Assembly (NCBI GenBank): GCA_018136815.1 | Contig: CM030931.1 | Location: forward strand, 6,133,515 to 6,197,514 | DNA: 64,000 bases | Direction: 5' to 3' | Origin: Isochrysis galbana | Lineage: Eukaryota; Haptophyta; Isochrysidales; Isochrysidaceae | In this document: one piece after another, positions 49,789-58,849 of the stretch | How positions within the stretch are numbered: position 1 is the first letter of the stretch | Layout of the letters: the number at the start of each line of letters is the position of its first letter | Notes under the pieces: generated by a model | What the model saw: only the letters and a program-made list of their open reading frames with translations | The model's database searches: none | Told to the model about the DNA's origin: nothing | Program-made: the position numbers and the translations under genes

Positions 49789-50593
49789 GGCCAGCAACAA
49801 TTCTTCGCCTAAGTCGGCGGCATCCAAACCTGTAACATTCCTGCGTCGTGACCCAGCACCTGGTTGCCTAGTTGAGGTTGAATGAAGTGGAGGCTATTAC
49901 CAAGCAAGTGACATGAAACATGAAGTCAGAGAATGGGGCATGCGGGGTTAAATCCAAGATGTTGGATTAATTTGATGTTCCCAGCGCGAGGTTGCGAAAT
50001 TTTACGAATTTATTCTTGTTCTGCCCCCTCACCTCTCTTGTGGCATCACCACAGCTCATTCGTGCGCGCGCGCCCGCCGCCGGTGAGGGCCAACCCGCTA
50101 CACCAGCCCGCTCCTTCTTTTCTACGGGGGGGTGGCGGCCCGGTCGCACCACCATCCCGCTCCTCCCTTCACCAGTACCGTCTCCTCCAGAGCACTGTGT
50201 TCCTGTAAATGCAGAAAACAAGTTTCGTTACACGTCTTTAGGGTCTGTGCGGAAAACGTCCCACAGTAGAAAAAACAATGGATCTTGGACCCCCACGGAA
50301 CATCCTGGGACCGGAGAATGTTTTGGACGAAACTTCACTCCGTCGGCCGAGGAGAGGAGGACGGAGAGAGAGAGAGAGAGAGTCTCGCAGAGCGACTGCA
50401 AAACGAGAAGTCGAAGTCATGCCGGTTTATTACCTTAAACGAGCCAACAATTATAGTAACAGCAAAAACAAAATTCGAATCGCAAATTTCGAGACCAAAA
50501 TCTGCAAACCTGGACTTGAGACCATGGGGAATCCGAATCTGTGTGTCTTGTGCGTCAGTGGTAACACGGGGAACTGTTCAATTGTGAATGTGA
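49789..50593. other. Intergenic, no gene recognised
   Basis: Holds a GA microsatellite (about 50368-50388) and open frames without family resemblance. It could include exons of an unrecognised gene, but I see no supported model. Confidence 0.35.
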
Positions 50594-50839
50594 GTGCGTA
50601 CCTTACACGAATATTCATGCCCATGGGGGGGCCAGCATGGCTGCCATGGGTGGTGTGGCCGGGGCCACGGGCCGTGTGGCGCGACCGGGGTCGCACGCAC
50701 CTGCTCGGCCTCGATGGGCGGACGCGGCCGCTTCGACAGCGGCTGCTCCATGGGTGTTGGGGGGGCGCCCTCGGCGGGGGGCCGGGAGGAGAGGGGAGTC
50801 GCGTCGGCGTGCTCCATCGCGTCCATGTATAAACTTAGT
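50594..50839 (-). mobile_element. Family-F hairpin element, partial, reverse copy
   Basis: Shares the body of 34906-35200 in reverse orientation. Its head hairpin at about 50826-50839 is damaged (TGTATAAACTTAGTT). The 754-bp element landed directly next to this head. Confidence 0.6.
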
Positions 50840-50857
50840 TGCACAGTCCACAACAAA

Positions 50858-51611
50858 TTAATTAAACCTTTTAATAGTCTCACCGCGCACGCAGCCGTGG
50901 ACCCTCTACTTTCTACTCACGTAGGAAAACTTTCTACACCCCCACGCTCCCAGCCCTTCTCCCCCCGCCATGAGGCGGCTCCCCCCGTGCACTACTAGGG
51001 GGATTGGGGTGAAGGGCTTAGATATGGTCCGGTGGCCCGCGCCTCCCCCCGGTGATCTGTTCCCTCTCTTCCTCCTGTGTCTCCGAGTGGGCGGCGACCT
51101 CAGTCCCGACTTATCCTGTAAACAGGTGCGGGACTTACCTATTTTTCGGTGGGCGGAGCTCCGCTCCGCCCACCCCCTTCTCCGCGCTCTCTCTCCCCTC
51201 TCCTGCGGCACGCGCGATGGCGCGCCTGCGGCAGGCCTGCAGCTGCCCATTGGCGACCCTGGAGGCTCATGGAGGCCAGCTCAGGGGGCAGAGGAGGCTG
51301 GGGCTGGGCCCTGGCCTCCCCTGCCTCTCCCTCGCTGGCGCTCCTGAGCCTCAGGGGCCCCCACGCTGCACCTGTCTGCCTGTCGAACAGGGGGGGAGGA
51401 GGGGTTGGAGCAATGGGCTGGCCACGCCGGGCCAGGATGGGCGAATCAGGCGAGCCTGTCAATGGGAGAGAGGGTCAGCAGGGCAGTGGCCTCCTGGCAA
51501 GCCATCAGGCGTGCCAGGAGGATGGGTGGTTCCTCCCCCATGGCGGGGGAGGAGTGGAGAGAGGGGGGGGCTCGTGCCCCCCCATGGGCGAGCTAAGTAT
51601 AAACTTAGTTC
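50858..51611 (-). mobile_element. Family-A hairpin element, 754 bp, with 18-bp target duplication
   Basis: Perfect direct repeat TGCACAGTCCACAACAAA at 50840-50857 and 51612-51629. Reverse-oriented twin of 45416-46169 with exactly the same length. The head CTAAGT-ATAA-ACTTAG is at 51593-51608, the tail (A/T-rich, CCTTTTAATAGTCTCACC on the plus strand) is at the left edge. All internal stems of the twin are present. Confidence 0.9.
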
Positions 51612-51629
51612 TGCACAGTCCACAACAAA

Positions 51630-51745
51630 GGGGGGAAGGGAAGGAAGTGGAGCGAAGGGACGTAAGGGCGATGTCAGTGGAGAGGTAGTAGATACCGGAG
51701 TCCTAGTAAGTGTTTGGCCCTGAATTTTCAGATGTTATTTTTCTT
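51630..51745 (+). repeat. LINE 3' tail
   Basis: GGGCGATGTCAGTGG, then CTAGTAAGTGTTTGGCCCTG and AATTTTCAGATGTTATTTTT, matching the ends at 41760-41855 and 37680-37760. Confidence 0.6.
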
Positions 51746-51892
51746 GTTTCCTGGCAGCTCTTGGGTGGTGCGGTGAGTGCTTCAGGTACGTTGGTGTGTT
51801 GCCCATTGGCGGGCTATGTAATTTTCTGTAATCATGCACGTCGGGCTCGAGTTGGCTCGAGAGTGTGAGGGCCCAGTCTCGGGGCTCCAATC

Positions 51893-52057
51893 ATGGGGTC
51901 AGAGGGCGATGAGGAGGGTGCCACATCAGCGGTAGAGGCGGTAGACAGAGTGAAAGACTTTAGGGTTAGGGAGGCTGATGGCCGCTTAGGCCCGTCAGCA
52001 GAGGAGGCTACGTGTTTTGTTTTCTCCCTGCTCCAAGCTGCTGACAGCTCGAGGTGA
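51893..52057 (+). other. Small ATG-to-stop frame, 54 codons
   Basis: MGSEGDEEGATSAVEAVDRV then KDFRVREADGRLGPSAEEAT, ending DSSR. Composition is helix-like and acidic, and it begins cleanly with ATG. No family is recognised. It could be a retroelement fragment or part of an unrecognised gene convergent with the J-domain gene. Confidence 0.2.
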
Positions 52058-52138
52058 AATGATACTGATATCAAGAGTTGACATCAGTACTGATGCCACA
52101 TCACTGACTACACAGTACCAAAAGAAGCTCTGAGGCGA

Positions 52139-53482
52139 CTAAGCAAATGGGTTCCCGGCATGCTCTTGCCAAGTGGAGGGGTGGCCACTCTTGCGAGAGC
52201 AATTGGCTGCACTTTCGGTAGTCGATGTGGCAGTTGAAGAGGGAGGCGACCCAAATGGATTCAATTCTGGAACAGCACGCGAGGCTGACACAGGGGGCTC
52301 ATGGACAAAGGTCGTCCTAGTTCGGCCTCCGTGTTTCCCCCCGGCCTTTTCGGGATTGAAAGCGTTGGTCCCACATCCTACTGAGCCATGAGGTGGCGAC
52401 GTGGGGAAGTGATTGGAACTGCCGCTCCCGTTCGGAGGACCTCGTGTAAAATTGCGATTGCCGGGATTCCCAAAGAGGTCGTCGACAGCCGACGCGGATG
52501 GCAACGGTCCGGAATTGCCATTTCGGTGATACGTTGCTGCCTCCGTGTCTCCAAAGGGATTCAACGAAATGTTAGTGCTAGTAGGTGGTGCCGCCTGGCC
52601 AGCACCGAAGACTGAATTGCGGACATCAGACCCTGTCCTTAGGTGGTGAGGTCTGCTGGATAAATTGTTCGTCGCGCTCTCCCCCTGCACGCCCGACCCG
52701 GAGCGAGCAACATTCCCTTCAGAGGCTATGCCTGTGCGAGCATCGTAACCTGAGGCCCTTGCGTAATTGCCTGCCGATTGGCTGGTAGCCCCAGGTCCCG
52801 CACCGCTGTTCCCAAAGATACTGTCCACTGCAGCTCTCACTCTTGATTGCTCAGCAATGCTCGCGGAGTCTGGGTGCGAGGCTGCCCCTCCCATTCCACC
52901 AAACACGTCCTCTCTAACTGAGGCCCCGGTCGACGACTTTTGATGTGTATGGGGTGCGTCGGTGGCAGGCTTAGGGGGCGCTCGAGCGTTCGCGGCAGAG
53001 GCGGGAGAAGCAGGAGCATAAGCAGGAGCCGCATTTGGGGCGCTTGGTGCAGCCGCTCTACTCGCACCAGGCGCAACGGGCCCTGAATAGAAGCTCCTCA
53101 CACTGGTGGCTGGCGGGCCCTTGAGCCATGACCTTTTTTTGCCATAGGCCTCGTTAAGGACCTTGAGCACTTCCTCGGCTTCGACGACGACGGAAAGGTC
53201 CCGGCGTGCCGAAAGAAGCCGGTCGGGGTGGAGGTGGAGCGACGCCTTCTTGAAGGCTCTAACGATCTCCTTCTCGGTGGAGTCTCGTGGCACCCAGGGG
53301 CGAGGTGCGCTGGCACCAAGCATGCCCGCCGGGATGGCGAACACGTGCGGCCACTCCTCCTCGAGCGCGCTGAGGAGGTCAACCAGACCGCCTCGAGAGG
53401 CCGCCCACCGCTTGGCACGTGCTTGCATCGCCGGCTGCAGCCACGCCTTGCGTTGCTCTTCTGCGAGCTCGGTGGCCTCCAT
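52139..53482 (-). CDS. Auxilin-like J-domain protein with NPF motifs
   Basis: 447 aa from the ATG at 53482 (MEATELAEEQRKAWLQPAMQ). The open frame upstream to 53695 begins only with GTG. Residues about 1-110 contain a J domain of the auxilin/GAK type: STEKEIVRAFKKASLHLHPD then RLL..VLKVLNEAYGKKR, with the HPD motif that stimulates Hsp70 ATPase. The rest is low-complexity with repeated [V/L/I]-F-G motifs (DVFGG, SIFGN, SVFGA, DLFGN) and NPF or NPFG motifs (SLNPFGD, ELNPFGS, GNPFA at the C-terminus), which EH-domain endocytic proteins bind. In auxilins the J domain drives Hsp70-mediated removal of clathrin coats, but it is usually C-terminal; here it is N-terminal. No clathrin-box is evident. 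FG-rich nucleoporin-like behaviour is an alternative. Confidence 0.7.
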   Translation of the reverse strand: MEATELAEEQRKAWLQPAMQARAKRWAASRGGLVDLLSALEEEWPHVFAIPAGMLGASAPRPWVPRDSTEKEIVRAFKKASLHLHPDRLLSARRDLSVVVEAEEVLKVLNEAYGKKRSWLKGPPATSVRSFYSGPVAPGASRAAAPSAPNAAPAYAPASPASAANARAPPKPATDAPHTHQKSSTGASVREDVFGGMGGAASHPDSASIAEQSRVRAAVDSIFGNSGAGPGATSQSAGNYARASGYDARTGIASEGNVARSGSGVQGESATNNLSSRPHHLRTGSDVRNSVFGAGQAAPPTSTNISLNPFGDTEAATYHRNGNSGPLPSASAVDDLFGNPGNRNFTRGPPNGSGSSNHFPTSPPHGSVGCGTNAFNPEKAGGKHGGRTRTTFVHEPPVSASRAVPELNPFGSPPSSTATSTTESAANCSRKSGHPSTWQEHAGNPFA

Positions 53483-53764
53483 GTTGGGCGCCAAGCAGCC
53501 GCGCGGGAAGTGCTGGCGGGGCGATGACCAGCCACACACACCGAGGGAAGGGTGCGCTCGCTCAGCGGCGCGGGAGCGGGAGGCAGGGGACGACCAACGA
53601 ACGGACGAGGAGGAGACAGGACGGAAGAAAGGAGGAGAGGTCGGCGCTCGCTCGCCCCCTTGTCGTGCAGCAGTACCAAACCCAAGCCAACCCACACGCC
53701 GCTGCAGGGGTCGCCAAGGACTACTCTACTTAATATTCTTCATCACCATTATTCACACTGCCAT

Positions 53765-54015
53765 ATCGTTAGAACTTATAGCGTCGTATGACATCTTGTT
53801 AGCTAGCATTCCTAGCCACATACACCGGACCCGCGCACACCCCCATCGCGGGGTAGGGGCTCCGTTGCCGTCGAAGGGCTACGGTCCCGCAGCACTAAGG
53901 TTATACTAACATAAAATAAAACTCTGACACTCCCTCATCGCCAAGGGCGAAACCCTGATTCTCCCAATCGTTGCCATTCCCGAGAAAGGTACAAGCTTAC
54001 CTTTGAGGCTGAAAT
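53765..54015 (+). repeat. R1 repeat, copy c (upstream of J-domain gene)
   Basis: Nearly identical to copy b but with a small deletion that removes GAGCCATGCACCAA after CACCGGAC. It starts 283 bp from the start codon at 53482. A truncated family-A element joins its right edge. Confidence 0.75.
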
Positions 54016-54320
54016 AAATTTCTTAATAGTCTCACCGCACACGCGGTCGTGGACCCTCTACTTTCTACTCACGCAGCAAAACTTTCTACACCCCCACTCC
54101 CCCGGCCCCTTCCCCCCTGCCATCAGGCGACTCCCCCCGTGCACTACTAGCGGGATAGGGGTAAAGGGCTTAGATATGGTCCGGTGGCCCGCGCCCCCCC
54201 CCCGGTGATCCGTTCCCCCCTTCCTCCTACGCCTACCGGGCTGGCGGCGTCCTCAGTCCCGACTTATCCTGTAAACAGGTGCGGGACTTACCTATACCTA
54301 TTTTTCGGTGGGCGGAGCTC
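54013..54320 (-). mobile_element. Family-A element, 3' half only
   Basis: The left edge reads TTCTTAATAGTCTCACCGCA, as in the element at 50858. It extends through the AGTCCCG/CGGGACT stem (about 54257-54290) to TTTTTCGGTGGGCGGAGCTC, then stops. The head half is missing. Confidence 0.65.
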
Positions 54321-54321
54321 G

Positions 54322-54538
54322 AACTATCAGTAAACTGATAGGGTCATGGAGCGCGCGCCGCCTCCCGCCCTCGCTGCCGCCGCCCTCGCCGCAATGGACG
54401 AAGCGTTCGTTGACACGCCCCTGTCGCCGAAGTGACCGCGCCAGGACGACTCGCCCGACCAGGTGGGCGCGTGGGCGCAAGAGCCAGCGGGCCATGCGCC
54501 ACGCCCGCGCACCACCGAGAACGGAGAGACCGGGTAGT
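54322..54538 (+). repeat. Head of a CTATCAG-type hairpin element
   Basis: The stem CTATCAG-TAAA-CTGATAG at 54324-54341 is the same head as 36905-36923, but the following body (GCGCGCGCCGCCTCCC..) differs from that element. Confidence 0.5.
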
Positions 54539-54617
54539 TCCTCCCCCATGGCGGGGGAGGAGTGGAGAGAGGGGGGGCTCGTGCCCCCCCATGGGTGAAC
54601 TAAGTATAAACTTAGTT
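54539..54617 (-). repeat. Family-A head fragment
   Basis: CCTCCCCCATGGCGGGGGAGG stem, G7-CTCGTG-C7 stem and the head hairpin AACTAAGT-ATAA-ACTTAGTT (54598-54617), reverse-oriented, without its body. Confidence 0.6.
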
Positions 54618-54621
54618 GTGG

Positions 54622-55000
54622 GGTGCCAGAGCCAGGAGGGAGGGCCGCGGCGTAAGTAATAAGCAACCGCTGCGGCCACACTCGACACTCGCTAAGGCGG
54701 GAGTGATTTTCCGGGCCCCTACCTAGTCGGGCCCCTAGTCTCACGAGTGCCCCCCCCCCCCCACCCCACCCCCCTCCCTGCATTGATTTACCCGAAAGGA
54801 GTTTCCCCTCAGAACGGAGCCTCGAGGAGAGGGCGTGCGTGCTAGGGTATGCAAGGTCGGGTGCGTGCACTGAGGGGGAATAAATACCGAGGGCCCGATA
54901 ATCACTCGGACAGCTGGCTCGACAGGCATGGCGGGAATCCGGGACTGAAACGTTGTGTCCAAGTAGCTAGCGGGGTTGGCTAGGATATAGCATTGTTTAT
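54622..55000 (+). mobile_element. Family-A' element, 5'-truncated copy
   Basis: Starts at TGCCAGAGCCAGGAGGGAGG (matching about 35848) and ends GGTTGGCTAGGATATAGCATT, matching the 3' end of 35317-36190. Loss of the 5' half only is the usual result of LINE-type insertion. Confidence 0.6.
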
Positions 55001-55113
55001 TGTTATTGTTATTTTCAAGCAAAGGCTCTGGCTTTGCAGCCAACAACTAACTAGCAACTAATCATGCTACAGCGATTGGTATATCATCCCATAAGGAAAG
55101 CAACCTATTGAGC

Positions 55114-58100
55114 TTAACGCTTAACGCGGAGCCGTCGCATCTCCACTTGTGCATCGCGCAGCTGTCGGCGTAACCTCTCATTCTCTTGCCTCTCGTCTCG
55201 CCGTGCCTGGGGCAAAGACATGCAGGATGCTGGGGAGTGAGCCGTCGTTCTCTATGTTGACCTAGAACATATTAGAATAGGCGCTTTATCGCCCCCCACC
55301 CCGCCCAACCCCCGGTCGAGATCGAGATGAATCCATGGTGCGATTCGCCATGGATTCATCGGGAGTGAAACGACCACCATGCAATTCGCCAGGTCTACCT
55401 AACAACGCCCTTGATTGGAGATGGCCATCTCCCTTGGCCGCGCTTAGAAGGATGATCGCGAGATTTGCGGGCCCTTGTGTGAGTCGGGAATGAGCGCACC
55501 TGTTCCGATTTGGCGAGTGCTTCGCGAGCTCTGGCGAGCTCTGCAACCAAATGTTGTGCTCGCCTACCTTCCGCAGCTTGCAACCGTTGGCTGGGAGCAG
55601 GTAGAGTCGACGTGCATTTTTGCGAACGGATTGAGGCGGACTTAAACAAAATAGACTTGGCGTCAGGTGGCACAACAGCAACCTCAACGCTTGAGCACCT
55701 TGGTTGTAGCATAGCACAATCGTGACTATTGGTAGGCGATTTCATTCGTGATTGACACGTTGGCGACGGGGGAAGTCGACTTAAGGATGGCTCCCGGGCT
55801 GTGAGTCGTTTTGTGGCAGCGTCATCGCAATGAGGGCGGGCGGATGACGACAGAGAGCTTCGAGTAGGATTGGCATGGGGCGCAAAACGCCCCAAGTTAG
55901 CACCCACTTGCGAAGTGACTGAAGATGGGTTCGCGCTACGCGGTAACAAGCGCTGATAACAGTCCGTCTCGTACGACGCGGGTGCTGCGTATGTATTGTT
56001 GGCGGTACCAGCGGGCTGTGAGAGCACCTGTGCTCCTTGGCGGCGCATGGTCACTAGAGGGCGAGCGACATTCCAGCCTTCAAGTTTAAGTGGCATGGAC
56101 GCAGAGCGGCGGAGAGCCGTCGCCACCTTATGCTGACGCCCCGATTGCTCGAAAGGGAGGCTGGGCTGACGCCGAGTGAGGTGAGTCGTACCACGTGAGG
56201 TACTGCGCGTGTGCTGACTTTCGCGATAGCGCGGTGGCGACCTCATCGAAGATGCTTTGTTGGCGGTGCTTATCACATCGGGGTACCGCCTCTTGGCGGG
56301 ACTAGCTGGCCAAGAGCTGCACCGTACCGGGCTCGAGTCTTCTTGACCTACACTGAGCTGGTTGCACCATCGATGGCTGGACCTTGCGGAGAGGGCGTCC
56401 TCTTTTGAACACCGGCGATCATTGGTATCAAAAATCTGGCCATTGTAAACCGCTTCATAGAGTTGGTACGCGGCCAGCGCAGCCTCTCCAAATGGAGTCA
56501 TGGCAGTTGGCTGCTCTGGGTTGAAGTCGAGCCACAGATCATCTGGGTATTCGAGGGAGAAGCAGAGCAGTCAAGCACTGAGTGAGGAGACTCTTTGGAC
56601 TGATGGAGGGAACAGGTTAGGTTACCAGTGTGATAAGCAGTCAGGGCTAGGCTTGCGCACCACCAATTCCCCACCCTTTTGGAAGCCCCGGGGTTGGAAG
56701 GCGGCGTGACAAGCCCATGTCGATGTCGCGAATACCGCTTTGTGAAGGTGAGGACAGTGTACTTCTTCGTGCAGATTGGGTAAGAAGAGGCTCGTGATGA
56801 CTTTCAGCGGCGGCTGAACTTGAATGCGCATGACATCCCTCGCCAATATCAAGGACATCATCCGCTGAACCGACACTTGTGCCCTCCATTGAACGGTTGA
56901 CTGCAGGGTATCCGGACCTCACGTCAATGGCGTCTGTGGTATATTCGGCCAGTCCCGTTGCGCTGCCTATCGGAGGCGAAGGCCACCTGTGTATTGGTGA
57001 CGTCGATAGCGAGCGGCCATCGCTTCGATGGGAAGTCTCAGTGACCGAGACTATGTCTTGCACCCTCTCGTCTGGCCCGGTTGCACTAACGCTGAAAAGA
57101 GCCTCCCCACCATGATGATCAAGCCTTCTACTCATTTCAGGACCTTCGGGGTCAGCGCCAACTAGGACGCTCCCGTCGCTACGATGAGCCTGGCCTATGC
57201 TCGACTCTTTCTGATCCGATGCCGGTTTGACCTCTGGGCGGGTTATGCTAGCCGCCGAGCGTGCTACATGCAAAGCATTGAAAGTGGGAGTGGGAAGCTG
57301 GGAAGGTGGCGGCGGCGCACTGGCGCCGCAATTCTGAGTCTCAGCCTCTAACCTCAACTGTGGGATGGCGTGCAGCGAGAGGGGTGAGGCAGGAGGGTTC
57401 TCTCGTAGCGGCACTCGCACTGGCACCTTTGGCATACTCTCCTCATATGTGTTTGATTGGATTTTAACTTTAGAGCATGCTTCAGGTCCAGCCGCAGGCG
57501 CGTCGTGCGCCTCCCGATCAACGCCGCGTGAAGGAGACGATAAAGATGACGAGGAATACCCTGTTGGCACCAATGGGTGTTGCTTTCGCCGTATGCTCTC
57601 CATCACATGAATTCCGATTCCTCCCAGATTGAAATGGAACGGATCACCCTCTGGCAATGTCAACTGGTCGTGACACTCGTCGTGCATGGCTGGGGAAGAC
57701 CGCGGTTTGGAACACGCGAGTTCGCTCAGCTCATCACGTGCATATTGAGTTGGAATTGATGCATCTGAGAATGTTCTGCTGCTCCAGCTACAAGCTGCTC
57801 CCGCAACATCAGACAGCTGTGAATCAGGTTTGGAAGACTTGGAGGAACACTCTGACCCCCTCTGGACACATCGTAGACGCTGAGTCGTAGACGTGCCGGT
57901 TGCTCTACTTACGCGAACGGCATCCAGCGACACACCCGATGAGTGCGCTCGATGTTGTCGCGAGGCTGCGCTACCGGACGCGTGCGAGTTGCGTGGAGTG
58001 GGAGGTGTCGCGCGCTGACGTGGACTCGGCTGTTGTAAGCTCGTGCGTGGCGACTGGGTGTGGCGTCCCCGTGTGCTGGCCGCGCGAGTTGGCTGCGTGG

Positions 58101-58392
58101 AAGAAATATGGCGGCTGGTCCGTCCCGAGGGCGGCGAAGGCGAAGTGCTGGCGGCGCTGCGGTGCGCGACAGGCGGCAGTGGGGGCAGTGCACGGCGAGA
58201 GGGCTGGCGGAGCAGCCGCTCTGATATGTGCGCCGAGTGGGCGGCATCGAGGAGGTGGCGGCGCGGCTGGCCGGCGAGCGTACTAGCGACGGGCCAACCC
58301 GGCCAAAGCGCCGCCGCCGCCCTGTCGAGGCTCTCCACGTCGAGCAGGCCGGCGGCGCGCACGGGCGAGCCGTACCGGTCGGCCGAGGCCAT
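55114..58392 (-). CDS. Large disordered protein with C-terminal coiled coil, three exons
   Basis: Model (minus strand): exon 1 58392-56664, exon 2 56542-55500, exon 3 55206-55114; 954 aa, phases consistent. Intron 1 (121 bp) begins GTGGTG, a weak donor, and ends CTCGAATACCCAG. The join gives KGWGIDDLWLDFNPEQ. A donor three bases downstream would add one Gly. Intron 2 (293 bp) is CAG/GTGCGC..TTTGCCCCAG in phase 0 and extends a coiled coil across the junction: HLVAELARAREALAKSEQ in exon 2 and ARRDERQENERLRRQLRDAQ in exon 3, ending RVKR. Continuity of the heptads supports the model. Most of the first 850 residues are Ser/Pro/Arg-rich and without known domains; MTPFGEAALAAYQLYEAVYN is the one compact-looking helix. 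Function is unknown; a cytoskeletal or centrosomal scaffold is possible but unsupported. An R1 repeat begins 54 bp upstream of the start. Confidence 0.65.
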
Positions 58393-58445
58393 CGATCCCT
58401 CGATGAGGGGTTGTACCGCAGAAGTACTCAGTACCTAGGAGTAGC

Positions 58446-58720
58446 CGTTAGAAATTGTAGTCTTGTAAGAGGTCTTGTTGGCTAGCATCCCTAGCCACAT
58501 ACACCGGACGAGCCATGCACCAACCGCGCACACCCCCATCGCGGGGTAGGAGCTCCGTTGCCGATAAGGCACGGTCCCTCAGCACTAGGATTAAACCAGG
58601 ACAACAAGAAAACTCTGACACTCCCCCATCGCCAAAGGCGAATCCCTATTTCCCATCCGACGTCATTCCCAATGAAAGATACAAGCATACGTCAGGACTG
58701 AATCGAGCTCAAGCGAGATG
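58446..58720 (+). repeat. R1 repeat, copy d
   Basis: CGTTAGAAATTGTAG, block 1 (GGCTAGCATCCCTAGCCACA), CACCCCCATCGCGGGG, block 2 (CCCTCAGCACTAGGATTAAA), TCGCC-AAA-GGCGA stem. More like copy a than like b or c. It lies between the coiled-coil gene start and the broken copia. Confidence 0.75.
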
Positions 58721-58849
58721 ACGCATAGGCCGACGAAGGATTCTCATTAGGCCGATAAAGGCGTAGTGGCTCCACTACGGCATGAGGCCTGTCAACTCTA
58801 AGAGAGTTTGCAGGTTGACCGGTGGGACATGCGGAAGTGCGACAAGTCG

